Part shown: piece after piece, positions 35,743-45,335 of the stretch | How the letters are laid out: each line of letters starts with the position of its first letter | Position numbering within the stretch: the first letter of the stretch is position 1 | DNA from: CALAGJ01 sp964293305 | GTDB taxonomy: Bacteria; Bacteroidota; Bacteroidia; Chitinophagales; Chitinophagaceae | Length of the DNA: 64,000 nucleotides | Direction of reading: 5' to 3' | NCBI GenBank assembly: GCA_964293305.1 | Contig: CAXYYO010000006.1 | Span: 45,122 to 109,121 of the forward strand | Notes under the pieces: model-generated | Databases searched by the model: none | The model's input: the letters and a program-made list of their open reading frames with translations, nothing else | Told to the model about the DNA's origin: nothing | Translations under genes and position numbers: made by a program

Positions 35743-35752
35743 ATGTTGATAG

Positions 35753-35760
35753 TACATTTG
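35753..35760 (+). promoter_or_regulatory. Bacteroidota -7 box for the GlcD-like gene
   Basis: TACATTTG fits TAnnTTTG. It lies 16 bases before ATG 35776 and overlaps the codons after an upstream ATG at 35743, which argues for the later start. No clear -33 TTTG is seen at the expected distance. Confidence 0.45.
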
Positions 35761-35775
35761 CACAAAATTTTGGGA

Positions 35776-37185
35776 ATGCATTACAATCCTGTTACGAGTG
35801 AAATCATTGAGCGGCTTACATTATTGGCCGGTGCCGAAAATATATTTGTTGATAGAGATGTGCTTGAACATTATGGTCATGATGAAACAGAAAGATTGTT
35901 ATTTCTACCTGAAGTTGTAATAAAACCTACAAACACGGCTGCCATTATCAGCATCATGCAATTATGCCATGCAGAGCGCATACCTGTGACCCCAAGAGGT
36001 GCAGGCACAGGGCTTAGTGGTGGTGCACTGCCACAGTTGGGCGGTATATTGCTTAGTACTGAAAAACTGAATCAGATTATTGAAATTGATGAAAAAAATT
36101 TACAGATTACCACAGAGCCGGGTGTGATAACAGAAGTATTACAAAATGCTGTTAAGGAGAAAGGGCTTTTTTATCCGCCAGACCCAAGCAGTAGGGGGAG
36201 CTGTTTTATTGGAGGTAATATAGCTGAAAATAGTGGTGGCCCTAAGGCAGTGAAGTATGGTGTGGTGAAGGATTATGTGCTGAATTTAGAAGTGGTATTG
36301 CCCAATGGGGACATAATACAAACGGGTGCTAATGTGTTGAAAAATTCAACGGGATATAATCTAACTCAACTCATGGTAGGCAGCGAAGGCACACTTGGTA
36401 TTGTAACAAAAATTGTGTTGAAACTTATTCCATATCCAAAATATGAACTGCTGATGCTGGTTCCATTTAATCAGTTGGAAAAAGCAAGTGAAGCTGTGAG
36501 CGCCATATTTAGGGCGGGCTTTACACCAAGTGCTATGGAATTAGTGGAAATAGATGCACTTAAAATTGTAAGCCGTATGGTAGATAGCCATGTGGTGCCC
36601 GTAACGGATGAAATGGAAGCGCATCTTATAATAGAATTAGACGGAAATAATATGGATGTGCTGATGCAAGAAATGGAATCTATAGCCGCTCTACTAGAAA
36701 ATTATGATGCAGGAGAATTGTTTTTTGCGGATGATTCGCAGCAGAAAGCGGAACTTTGGAAATTACGCAGGCGTGTGGCAGAAGCAGTTAAAATGGAAGG
36801 TTATACTATTGAAGAAGATACGGTAGTGCCACGTGCACACTTACCCCAGCTAATACATGGCGCAAAAGCGCTTGGCAAGGAACATGATTTTAAAGTAGTA
36901 TGTTATGGACATGCTGGTGATGGTAACTTACATATTAGAATAAAAAAAGAAGGCATTCCCAATAGTCATGGCAATGAAACCATGCAGCTTATTCTCAGAA
37001 AATTATTTGAACTGGTGTATAGCTTGGGCGGTACTATAAGTGGCGAACATGGCATTGGGCTTATTCAAAAAAGCTATATGGATATTGTTTTTAAACCAGC
37101 TAATTTAGCTATAATGCGTGGCATTAAAAAAGTATTTGATCCTCATAACATTCTCAACCCTGGGAAAATATTTGATATAGAGTAA
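35776..37185 (+). CDS. glcD: FAD-linked oxidase, glycolate oxidase subunit GlcD type
   Basis: 469 residues from ATG 35776. An FAD-dependent 2-hydroxyacid dehydrogenase of the PCMH/vanillyl-alcohol oxidase superfamily, oxidising substrates such as glycolate or D-lactate. The FAD-binding motifs PVTPRGAGTGLSGGALP and DPSSRGSCFIGGNIAENSGGP are present. The C-terminal substrate domain has CYGHAGDGNLH and GTISGEHGIGLIQK. No GlcE/GlcF subunits are adjacent, so it may be a stand-alone D-lactate or 2-hydroxyglutarate type enzyme. A -7 box precedes the chosen start; ATG 35743 is the alternative. A barrel gene follows 51 bp downstream. Confidence 0.92.
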   Translation: MHYNPVTSEIIERLTLLAGAENIFVDRDVLEHYGHDETERLLFLPEVVIKPTNTAAIISIMQLCHAERIPVTPRGAGTGLSGGALPQLGGILLSTEKLNQIIEIDEKNLQITTEPGVITEVLQNAVKEKGLFYPPDPSSRGSCFIGGNIAENSGGPKAVKYGVVKDYVLNLEVVLPNGDIIQTGANVLKNSTGYNLTQLMVGSEGTLGIVTKIVLKLIPYPKYELLMLVPFNQLEKASEAVSAIFRAGFTPSAMELVEIDALKIVSRMVDSHVVPVTDEMEAHLIIELDGNNMDVLMQEMESIAALLENYDAGELFFADDSQQKAELWKLRRRVAEAVKMEGYTIEEDTVVPRAHLPQLIHGAKALGKEHDFKVVCYGHAGDGNLHIRIKKEGIPNSHGNETMQLILRKLFELVYSLGGTISGEHGIGLIQKSYMDIVFKPANLAIMRGIKKVFDPHNILNPGKIFDIE

Positions 37186-37236
37186 ATGTTATAATATTGT
37201 ATAGAAATTTGGTTATCTAGAACTTAAAAAAATTAT

Positions 37237-37833
37237 ATGAAATACAAGATTTTGTTTTTTCTGAGTGTTAGTTTTTTTATAAAAAATACTTATGCTCAAT
37301 TTGAAGAAAAAGGAAAATTTAAAAAGGAAAACATTTTTATTGGTGGCTCATTGAATGTAGGTTTGAGCACCGGTGTATTTCAAATAGGAGCAAATCCGGA
37401 AATTGGTTATTCCATAACAAATTTTTTGGATGCAGGTATAGTTACCAATTTGATATATGGCTCAATAAATGCTGATTATAATGAGGGTGTAAAGCAATCT
37501 AGTTTTAATTACGGCGCAGGTTTATTTACAAGAATTTATCCACTTGATTTTTTGTTTGTTCAGGCACAGGCAGAGCACAACTGGATAAGTTATCGCCTCA
37601 AAGATGAGCTCAATAATGCCACTTTTAAAAATACCCTTCAAAGCAATAGCATCCTTGCGGGTATTGGATATGGCCGGCGCAACATTGGGCAAGGCGGATC
37701 ATATATAGTGCTATTATTTGATCTTTCGAAAAATCTAAACTCTCCATATATAGATGTATATGGTAATTCGGTACCAATATTAAGAGGTGGCTTTACTACA
37801 TATTTAAAAACGAAGAAAGAGCGTAAGAAATAA
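37237..37833 (+). CDS. Outer-membrane beta-barrel protein, unknown family
   Basis: 198 residues. The signal peptide (ILFFLSVSFFIKNTYAQ) is followed by strands such as IFIGGSLNVGLSTG, FQIGANPEIGYSI and FNYGAGLFTRIYPL, and the protein ends with a basic tail. It resembles the small barrel proteins (OmpW/porin-like) common in Bacteroidota but has no diagnostic motif I recognise. The gene may be co-transcribed with the GlcD-like gene (51-bp gap). Confidence 0.75.
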   Translation: MKYKILFFLSVSFFIKNTYAQFEEKGKFKKENIFIGGSLNVGLSTGVFQIGANPEIGYSITNFLDAGIVTNLIYGSINADYNEGVKQSSFNYGAGLFTRIYPLDFLFVQAQAEHNWISYRLKDELNNATFKNTLQSNSILAGIGYGRRNIGQGGSYIVLLFDLSKNLNSPYIDVYGNSVPILRGGFTTYLKTKKERKK

Positions 37834-37960
37834 TTAAATAACGTTTTATTGGTATCTTCAGTAGCATTTTAGCAACAGTAATTTTGTGACATCACTTTTC
37901 TGCTGGTGTATGTTGTTTTTAAACCTGTTCCAATCCACACATTTCTATTAACTTGCATCA

Positions 37961-39070
37961 GTGAAATATTATATGATTGCCGGAGAGGCAAGTGGTGATT
38001 TACATGGCAGTAACCTCATAAAAGCCTTATCCCAATTAGATCATTCTATTGATGTGCGCTGCTGGGGTGGTGATAAGATGGAGCAAGCAGGTGCTCATCT
38101 AGTAAAACATTATAAAGCACTGGCATTTATGGGTTTTGCTGAAGTGATTAAAAACCTTCCTGTTATATTAAAAAATATTCGTTTTTGTAAGGAAGATATT
38201 TTAAATTACAAACCGGATATGCTTGTATTAATTGATTATCCCGGTTTTAATCTTCGCATTGCCAAATGGGCCAAAAAGCAAGGCATTAAAGTAGTATATT
38301 ATATAGCTCCGCAAGTATGGGCCTGGAAAGAGAATAGGGTAAAAATGATGAAAAAATGCATTGATAAAATGCTGGTGATACTTCCCTTTGAGAAAAGTTA
38401 TTTTAAGGATAAATGGCAGTGGCCTGTGAGTTATTGTGGGCATCCTCTCCTTCCTGTATTACAAAACATAGCCATAGATAATACGCCCTTATCCGATAAA
38501 CCGATCATTGCATTGCTACCCGGAAGTCGTAAGCAGGAAATCCAAAAAATGCTACCTGTAATGCTGCAAGTGAGTATGCGGTTTCCTTTGTATCAGTTTA
38601 TTGTAGCTCAGGCACCGGCTCAAGATGATTCATTTTATCAAAGTTTTTTAGAAAATTATCCTGGAGTTTTGCTGATCAAAGAAGATACCTACAGACTTTT
38701 AAAACAAGCAAGAGCAGCATTGGTAACAAGTGGTACAGCTACTTTAGAAACAGCACTCCTTAGAGTACCGGAAATTGTATGTTATAAAGGCAGTAATATC
38801 AGCTACCAAATAGCAAAAAGACTCATTACCATAAAATACATTTCTCTTGTTAATCTTATTCTCGATAAGCCATTGCTAATAGAACTGATACAGCAAGATT
38901 TTAATGAAGATAAACTTGCTGAGTCATTGAATGATTTACTTACAAATAATACCGCCATTCAAACTTTACAAAAAGGATATGATGAACTATTGGAGGCACT
39001 TAGCACAGGCAGAGATGCAAGTGAGCATGCTGCTGAGGTAATAGTAAAGGAAGTCGATTTGTATCCATAA
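37961..39070 (+). CDS. lpxB: Lipid-A-disaccharide synthase
   Basis: 369 residues, GT19 family. LpxB joins UDP-2,3-diacylglucosamine and lipid X to give the lipid A disaccharide. Motifs: MIAGEASGDLHGSNL at the N terminus, GGDKMEQAGAHLV, YIAPQVWAWKENR, LLPGSRKQEI, and VTSGTATLETAL in the donor site. The start codon appears to be GTG at 37961, giving MKYYMIAGEASGD; ATG 37973 would trim four family-typical residues. It shows that the organism makes lipid A, consistent with the LptD and OstA-like genes in this window. Confidence 0.96.
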   Translation: MKYYMIAGEASGDLHGSNLIKALSQLDHSIDVRCWGGDKMEQAGAHLVKHYKALAFMGFAEVIKNLPVILKNIRFCKEDILNYKPDMLVLIDYPGFNLRIAKWAKKQGIKVVYYIAPQVWAWKENRVKMMKKCIDKMLVILPFEKSYFKDKWQWPVSYCGHPLLPVLQNIAIDNTPLSDKPIIALLPGSRKQEIQKMLPVMLQVSMRFPLYQFIVAQAPAQDDSFYQSFLENYPGVLLIKEDTYRLLKQARAALVTSGTATLETALLRVPEIVCYKGSNISYQIAKRLITIKYISLVNLILDKPLLIELIQQDFNEDKLAESLNDLLTNNTAIQTLQKGYDELLEALSTGRDASEHAAEVIVKEVDLYP

Positions 39071-39108
39071 CGCATTTAATAAATCTAGATTTTTAGACTC
39101 ATTTTCAT

Positions 39109-39135
39109 AAAAAAAGCCCGTATAGAAATACAGGC
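39109..39135 (-). terminator. Terminator of the SusCD operon
   Basis: On the minus strand GCCTGTAT, TTCT loop, ATACGGGC (one T-G wobble), then seven T residues. It lies about 115 bases beyond the DUF1735 stop, with the hairpin element 39177-39230 in between. Confidence 0.82.
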
Positions 39136-39176
39136 CGCATTGCTTTACAGCACATGAGAAAAATTCAATCTCTTTA

Positions 39177-39230
39177 ATCCCAGAATTTGCAGTTGAAATT
39201 TATTACAAAGTCAACTGTAAATTCTGGGTT
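39177..39230. repeat. Dispersed hairpin element, intact copy
   Basis: Two 20-base arms (39177-39196 and 39211-39230) pair with 18 Watson-Crick pairs, one G-T wobble and one mismatch. The arms read as AACCCAGAATTT-x-CAGTTGA and its complement. The 14-nt loop is AATTTATTACAAAG. It lies just past the stop of the DUF1735 gene and before the operon terminator, so it is transcribed in the 3' untranslated region. It is the reference copy for the dispersed family. Confidence 0.85.
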
Positions 39231-39250
39231 GATATATTATTACACACACA

Positions 39251-40120
39251 CTATCTCGGACCAGTATAGGTAGATACACAGGTAAGACGCCGGGTGCCAG
39301 CAGAATAACTAAAATCAAGATGATAGGCTTTTGCAGCAGGATCAAAATAATTATCTTCTGCCACATAAGGATCTATAGCCAAATCATTGCTTGTTATTTC
39401 TACTAAATTTGTTACTGGATCAACCGTCATAAAAAATGTTGCACTAAAATTTACTGTTGTAAACAACGGCACATTTACACCATAAGTAGATGAAGTAACT
39501 GCTTCCCAAGTGTTTGTAAAATCCCCAGCATAAACCGGGTGATTAAAGTAACCAGCTGCATCATATACACCATCATATGCATTCTTTGTAACTAACGATC
39601 CAACTGCTGTACTAAAATTACCGCTGATGGTATACCCGCTTTGTACTATTGATTCAATCCTAAAACCAAAAGCAACATCTTGGCCAATGATATCAGATGG
39701 CTTCAACTTTACTTGGAGAAATCCTGTTCTTGAGCCTTTTGGAATAGTAACCACTGGATTTACAATTTCAAACAATGACGGGTCTAGGCTTATATATCCG
39801 GTACCATTTACAAGATTGTAATCATCAACCAATGCCGCATCCAATGCTACATTTACTTGTATATCTTCTGCTGCGGCATCTGCGGTAGCTAATTGTACAG
39901 GTATGAAATCAATTGTTGTAGCATCTTCTGAATTATCGATAGCTATAGATACAAAATTGCTATTGTTTTCTGCTGCTACTTTAAGTTCAATTACTTTGGG
40001 ATCGTTACCTTGAGAGGCAACTGATTGCAAACTGCCATTGTCAAAAGCATCATCTTTTAAGCAGCTTTGCATACCAATGACTGCCATCATAAATGCTGCT
40101 ATTATTTTTACATTTTTCAT
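39251..40120 (-). CDS. DUF1735 (BT_3987-like) surface lipoprotein of a SusCD operon
   Basis: 289 residues. Lipoprotein signal with Cys20 (GMQSC). The N-terminal half matches the DUF1735/BT_3987-like domain (VQLATADAAAEDIQVNVALDAALVDDYN and IPKGSRTGFLQVKLKPSDI). The C-terminal half is a calycin-like beta-rich region ending in CVSTYTGPR. Such proteins accompany SusC/SusD pairs and probably bind the glycan at the cell surface. It is third in the operon, 23 bp after susD. Confidence 0.88.
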   Translation of the reverse strand: MKNVKIIAAFMMAVIGMQSCLKDDAFDNGSLQSVASQGNDPKVIELKVAAENNSNFVSIAIDNSEDATTIDFIPVQLATADAAAEDIQVNVALDAALVDDYNLVNGTGYISLDPSLFEIVNPVVTIPKGSRTGFLQVKLKPSDIIGQDVAFGFRIESIVQSGYTISGNFSTAVGSLVTKNAYDGVYDAAGYFNHPVYAGDFTNTWEAVTSSTYGVNVPLFTTVNFSATFFMTVDPVTNLVEITSNDLAIDPYVAEDNYFDPAAKAYHLDFSYSAGTRRLTCVSTYTGPR

Positions 40121-40143
40121 CTTTTATTTTTTAAATTTAGAAA

Positions 40144-41664
40144 TTATGGTTGCCAAAATAATTTTGAACTAAACGCATCAATAGTACCTTGGGCTAATGC
40201 ATTTTCCCCATTTGCTGTATATTCTGTTTGTGGGTATAGCAGGCGTACTGGCAATGTTTCAGATACTATGCTTGGATTATAAGAAATATAACCATCATCC
40301 TCACCTAGCATATTAATTCTGCGCAAATCACTCCAAGCTTCTAAACCATCAATACCACAAAGTGCTAAATACTTTTGATACCCAATGAACTGTGCTTTTG
40401 CAAGTGCTGATGCACCTGCATTTGTAAGATCGGTGATATCAGTAGCAGCGGCTATATATGCTGCGGCTTCGTTTGTTGCATCCTCTACTCCCAGCCAAAT
40501 AAATGATTCTGTAATTGCCTCATTTAAAGCAGTTTGTGCATCGCCGGTCATCCAACCACGAGCAATGGCTTCTGCTTTAAAAAACAAGCTTTCAAAAGAA
40601 GGCATCATCCACTGTGTTTGTGAAGCACCAGTCGTAAATCTTCCACCTAAATCTAAACCGCCAATCAGACCAGGTCCAAAGTATGAGGCCTGATTACCCG
40701 AAAATAATTCACCGGGGTCTAATCCGTATTCACATCCATTATAATTTCCACTTACATCTTGGAAAAAGCGTGCAATACGGGCATCTCCAAATGCTTCAAA
40801 CTGAGAAAGGATATATGCATTTGCATTGAGAGAAGCTGTTGCTTTTACATAGGTAGGTGTATAACCATAATTAGTGTAAAAAGGAGACTGCTTATTTAAC
40901 TGATTGTTATAGCCGGGATTTACACCAATGGTTTCACCTGCTCCAAGTATTCCGCCTTCTGCATCAATTTTTGCTATTTCCGCAGATGGGTTAAACCCTG
41001 CTATTTCTGATTGCCTAATGAGTAAGCGCAATTTGAGAGTATTGGCAAATTTTATCCATTTTGTTTGATCCCCATTGTTCACTACATCTACACTTGCAAA
41101 AGATATTGGACCAGGTTCTTTCATATAGAAGATAGCACTATCTAAACTCTGTTGTAATGCTGTATAGATGGATGCACCATCATCATAGACAGGCAGAGGA
41201 AATTGTGTTTCTTTAAACGCCTGAGAGTAAGGTACATTCCCAAATATATCTACAACCTCTTGAAAGAGTTTAGCAGATAAAATCATGGAAGCTGCTGCTA
41301 GCACATTATTGCCATTGGCTTGTGATTTTTCTTTTGTAAGATACAGATCAAACAATGCATTATAATAGGAAGCCCATATTCCATTGCTAAAAGTAAAATC
41401 TATATTATAGCTTGTTTCCTGTTGTATCCTGGCAAAGTCACCATTTGGAGCAAAATAACCCATCCATCTACTGATAAAAGCAGACTGTGGTATTATAATT
41501 TGGCCACCAGCTAAGTCTGCCGCCTGAGGAAATATTAATTCTGGTGTTATGTTATCATCTGTAGGAATATTTGGATTTGTATTTACATCCAGAAATCCTT
41601 TTTTACAAGATGCTGTTATAACTACACAGAGGGTAAAAAATAGTATTCTATGTAAGTATTTCAT
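40144..41664 (-). CDS. susD: SusD/RagB family outer-membrane lipoprotein (SusD-like_2)
   Basis: 506 residues, lipoprotein signal with Cys20 (ITASC). It starts KKGFLDVNTNPNIPTDDNITPELIFPQA, typical of the SusD-like_2 group. The tetratricopeptide-like helical scaffold follows, with GYQKYLALCGIDGLEAWSDLRRI near the end. SusD sits as a lid on the SusC barrel and captures the substrate. It lies 17 bp after susC and 23 bp before the DUF1735 gene. The substrate cannot be told; no glycoside hydrolase is in the operon. Confidence 0.95.
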   Translation of the reverse strand: MKYLHRILFFTLCVVITASCKKGFLDVNTNPNIPTDDNITPELIFPQAADLAGGQIIIPQSAFISRWMGYFAPNGDFARIQQETSYNIDFTFSNGIWASYYNALFDLYLTKEKSQANGNNVLAAASMILSAKLFQEVVDIFGNVPYSQAFKETQFPLPVYDDGASIYTALQQSLDSAIFYMKEPGPISFASVDVVNNGDQTKWIKFANTLKLRLLIRQSEIAGFNPSAEIAKIDAEGGILGAGETIGVNPGYNNQLNKQSPFYTNYGYTPTYVKATASLNANAYILSQFEAFGDARIARFFQDVSGNYNGCEYGLDPGELFSGNQASYFGPGLIGGLDLGGRFTTGASQTQWMMPSFESLFFKAEAIARGWMTGDAQTALNEAITESFIWLGVEDATNEAAAYIAAATDITDLTNAGASALAKAQFIGYQKYLALCGIDGLEAWSDLRRINMLGEDDGYISYNPSIVSETLPVRLLYPQTEYTANGENALAQGTIDAFSSKLFWQP

Positions 41665-41681
41665 ATTCTTTTTTTGAACGA

Positions 41682-44600
41682 TTAAAATTGTAAAGTGATA
41701 GATCCACCAAATAGTCTTGAAGCAGGTGATTGGAATGAACTGGCTACGCCAAATGTGTTTCCTACTCCAGCATAATTGAATTCAGGATCACCCCACTGAT
41801 TAGATTTTGGTACAAATAGGAAGAGATTTTTGCCCACCACACTTACAGTTGCTTTTTTGAAGAAGCCCTGCTTTCCAAATATGTTATTTGGTAAAGTGTA
41901 TGAGATATTTAATTCTCTTAATCTCCAAGCTGCGGCACTTGCATAATAGTTTGTGGCAATGCTTGTGTTTGTGCTACCTCCAGTCCAGAAACCGTAGTTA
42001 CCGTCTTGTACTTGTATGTTAGTATTAGGAACATATTTACCATCTTCCAGATATACTGAGTTAGGGAATACAAAACGCTCTCTACCATAAGAAGCGCTTC
42101 TTTCTGATATGCCTGCAAAATCTAAATCTGAGCCTAAACCTGAATAGAAATTATGACCACCTTTATAATCCCAAGTCATAGCAATAGAGAAATTGCCAAT
42201 GGTATAAGAAGGTGTTACACCCACAACCCATAGAGGTAGTGTACGGCCAGTGGTTACTAATGAAGGTGAAATGCTAGGATATCCTGTTACAGGATCTACT
42301 ATTACTTTTCCAGTTGCTGGATCTCTATTATAATCGGTTAATTGAAATTGAAAGGCTGGTCCACCCACTACAGCTATGTTATTCACCGTAGGTGAACTGG
42401 CAGATAGTTGAATGAATCCATTTGTGCCGGCTAACACTACTGGCACATCTCCCTGTGTTCTTGTAACCTCATTGTTGTTATACGTGGCATTAATTTTAAA
42501 ATTAATACTCCCTTTACGAATTTTCACTAATGGTGTAATGGCTAAATCCATTTCAACTCCATAGTTTCTAAAGTCTGCGGCATTGGCCAATTCAGATGTA
42601 TAACCAGTAGTAATAGAACGTGTAATGAGTAATACTTGATTTGTATTTTCCTGATTAAAATAAGTAGCTTCTAAATTAATCCTATTTTTAAACAACCCTA
42701 GTTCAGCACCAAATTCTGTTGTATTTACAAATTCGGGTTTTAAATCTTTTGAAGGTATAGTTCCGTTTGCCGTAAATCCACCAACATTGCCATAAGGAAA
42801 ACCATTAGGCTGAGTATAAGTGGCATTTGTAGCATAAGGCGCCAAGTTTACATTACCACTTTTTGAAACGGCTCCTCTTAGTTTTAAATATGAAACAGTA
42901 TTGCTTGTGTTAATGGCTTCAACTGCATCTGACAGTACCAAAGAAGCATTTACTGCTGGGTAAAAGAAAGATCGATTTTCTTCATTTAATCTACTATCCC
43001 AATCATTACGGCCAGTAACTTCTACATTAGCCCAGCCTTTGTAACTAATACCAAATGAACCATAAGCAGAAAGCAATGCAGATACTGATTTAAAATTATT
43101 AAATGGTGCGGTAGGCACATTGGCATCTCCGCTTTTTACAGACACATTATATAAAGCTGGAACTAATAAATTATTACCCCCAACATTTATATCCTTAATA
43201 ACATTCTTACGTATCATACCCCCTACAATATATTTAAGAGAAAAATCCTTATTCAGATCTTTGTCACCACTCAGGAAATAATCAACATTATACCGGGATA
43301 CAGTAGTTTGTCCATCTGCAACATAACCCGGCCTATCTGAAAATTGTGTAGAGTTTCTCGGTCTGCCAAAGAAGCCGGAAGTTTGAGCCCAGTCTGATAT
43401 TTCAACAGGAGCATTAGTACTTTGGAAACCCTGAAAAGATACATTGGTACTTAATCGAGTACTTGCTCTTAGCCAAGGGGCAATTTGATAGTTTAAATCA
43501 AGATTTGCATTTAAATCATCCTGCCTTCCAGTTTGACGTATATTGTCTATAAGCCAGTAAGGATTTACAGCAAACTCATTATAGTAATTTGAATTGTCGG
43601 CAAATTTGTTATTTGGATCATCATAGTCCAACAAAGGAACATTACTTGATGTCTGCATTACAGCAAAAAATAGACCACCGTTATATGAATCTGGGAAAGT
43701 AGTCTGGAATGCATTTTCGTTTACAACATTGTAATTAGATAACACATAATTTAATCCATAACCTGCTGAAAATTTATCATATTTTTTACTACCATTAAAT
43801 CTAAAACTGGTTCTATGATTTTTATCATCCGGCACCAAACCTCTAATGTTTGCGTCTTCAATACTCACATAAAAATCTTCCCCTGCAATTGAAATTGCAT
43901 TTTGAAAAGTAAGCCCCGTATTCCAGAAATCAATTTTATCTTTATATCTGGCATTACTATAAGGAAGCGTTTGAATTGAGCCATCTTCTAATGGTACACC
44001 TATCGGTTGTAATGAGCCGTCGAATCTTGGTCCATATTGCTGATTTTCGTAAGGCACATACAAATAGTTTCCGTAGGCATCTTTTGTTTCACCAGCACCG
44101 GCACCAAATTCTTTTTGAATTTTTGGAAAGAAAGATACATTGGTTGTTTGTATTGTACTACTAAAGGAAATGGTAGGGTTTTTTCCACCACGCTTTGTAG
44201 TAATAATGATTACACCATTCACGGCATCTGGGCCATAAATGGCAGCTGATGCAGCACTTTTTAACACTGTAATATCCTGTACATCGTCTGGCGGTATAGA
44301 AGATAAAAATCCTAATGGAGTAGGAGCACCATCTACTACAAGCATCGGCTGATTGTTCCCAGTAAGTGAGCGAATACCACGAATATTAATTTTTGAATTT
44401 TCAAAAACTCCACTGTTTACAGTAGAAATATTTACACCTGACACTTTACCATTCAAAGCTTGCTGTACGTTAACTGACTTAGCTTGTGTCAACGTTTTAT
44501 TTGACAATGAAGTAGTGGCATATCCCAAATCTTTAGCCGATCTGCGAATACCCAAAGCAGTTGTTACTACTACATCTGTAAGATTGCCACTTGATTTTTG

Positions 44601-44879
44601 GAGTGTTACATTTAATGTAGCATCCCCAGTTAGCACAACTTGTGTGGTGTTATAGTTTAGTGCAGATATAATCAACACATCGCCAGATTTTGCACCTATA
44701 CGAAATACGCCTGCATCCGTAGATGCTACAGAAATTTTTGTACCTTTTATTGTTATGGTTGCAAATGGTACAATTGCACCTTCTTGGTCCTTAATGGTAC
44801 CAGTAATTGTTTGTTCCTGTGCCCACGTTAGTTGAGCGCAAAGCATGGCCAGGAAGAAAAGTAATACACTTTTTTTCAT
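41682..44879 (-). CDS. susC: SusC/RagA family TonB-dependent outer-membrane transporter
   Basis: 1065 residues. The signal peptide ends LTWAQ. A carboxypeptidase-D-like regulatory domain (about 23-100, ITGTIKDQEGAIVPFATITIKG) is followed by the plug with PMLVVDGAPT and ILKSAASAAIYG-type segments (here VLKSAASAAIYGPDAVNGVI). A 22-strand barrel follows, ending GGSITLQF. No STN domain is present, so no direct anti-sigma link is expected, and no ECF sigma or anti-sigma gene is adjacent. First gene of the operon with susD and the DUF1735 gene. Confidence 0.97.
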   Translation of the reverse strand: MKKSVLLFFLAMLCAQLTWAQEQTITGTIKDQEGAIVPFATITIKGTKISVASTDAGVFRIGAKSGDVLIISALNYNTTQVVLTGDATLNVTLQKSSGNLTDVVVTTALGIRRSAKDLGYATTSLSNKTLTQAKSVNVQQALNGKVSGVNISTVNSGVFENSKINIRGIRSLTGNNQPMLVVDGAPTPLGFLSSIPPDDVQDITVLKSAASAAIYGPDAVNGVIIITTKRGGKNPTISFSSTIQTTNVSFFPKIQKEFGAGAGETKDAYGNYLYVPYENQQYGPRFDGSLQPIGVPLEDGSIQTLPYSNARYKDKIDFWNTGLTFQNAISIAGEDFYVSIEDANIRGLVPDDKNHRTSFRFNGSKKYDKFSAGYGLNYVLSNYNVVNENAFQTTFPDSYNGGLFFAVMQTSSNVPLLDYDDPNNKFADNSNYYNEFAVNPYWLIDNIRQTGRQDDLNANLDLNYQIAPWLRASTRLSTNVSFQGFQSTNAPVEISDWAQTSGFFGRPRNSTQFSDRPGYVADGQTTVSRYNVDYFLSGDKDLNKDFSLKYIVGGMIRKNVIKDINVGGNNLLVPALYNVSVKSGDANVPTAPFNNFKSVSALLSAYGSFGISYKGWANVEVTGRNDWDSRLNEENRSFFYPAVNASLVLSDAVEAINTSNTVSYLKLRGAVSKSGNVNLAPYATNATYTQPNGFPYGNVGGFTANGTIPSKDLKPEFVNTTEFGAELGLFKNRINLEATYFNQENTNQVLLITRSITTGYTSELANAADFRNYGVEMDLAITPLVKIRKGSINFKINATYNNNEVTRTQGDVPVVLAGTNGFIQLSASSPTVNNIAVVGGPAFQFQLTDYNRDPATGKVIVDPVTGYPSISPSLVTTGRTLPLWVVGVTPSYTIGNFSIAMTWDYKGGHNFYSGLGSDLDFAGISERSASYGRERFVFPNSVYLEDGKYVPNTNIQVQDGNYGFWTGGSTNTSIATNYYASAAAWRLRELNISYTLPNNIFGKQGFFKKATVSVVGKNLFLFVPKSNQWGDPEFNYAGVGNTFGVASSFQSPASRLFGGSITLQF

Positions 44880-45335
44880 ACACTTTTTTTTAAATAATAT
44901 TAATAATAAATGTGATTGTTAACACTGCTTCCGGGTGCAGTGCAACCATAAAAGAGAGGGGATTGTTAATTTACGTTGCACCATTTATAATTTTTGTAAT
45001 GGGTTTAGGGATGAACGGTAAAAAAAATCTGAAACTCAATGGCAATGTAAGTTTCATGTAATATTTTTCATAAAATTGACAAGTGATGCAGCGATTTTTT
45101 TTACAAAAACATTTTTCATTTTTCAAGAAATCACCTTTTACTGAAAGCTGCTTTTCATAAAATATTTGATTACTATAGATTGATATGGCGTAAATGGATA
45201 TATATAGAAATATCAAAATAAATGATGAAATAGTTTTGATTTTTTATTAAACCCTATTTGGCATAATGCCACCTTAAATAATTCTTACTGAGCCAAATTC
45301 TTTTATGCCTAATTTACCAGCCTTACATTATTACC
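44880..45335. other. Intergenic region with SusC-operon leader
   Basis: 456 bases between divergent genes. A small hairpin CACTGC/GCAGTG at 44923-44942 lies about 45 bases upstream of the susC start and could be part of its leader. An 81-codon ORF at 44971-45216 (minus) has no convincing protein character. No consensus TTTG/TAnnTTTG promoter pair was found. Confidence 0.45.

Noticed and set aside
44971..45216. 81-codon ORF on the minus strand
   Set aside because: AT-driven composition, no signal or domain, no start context; probably chance.
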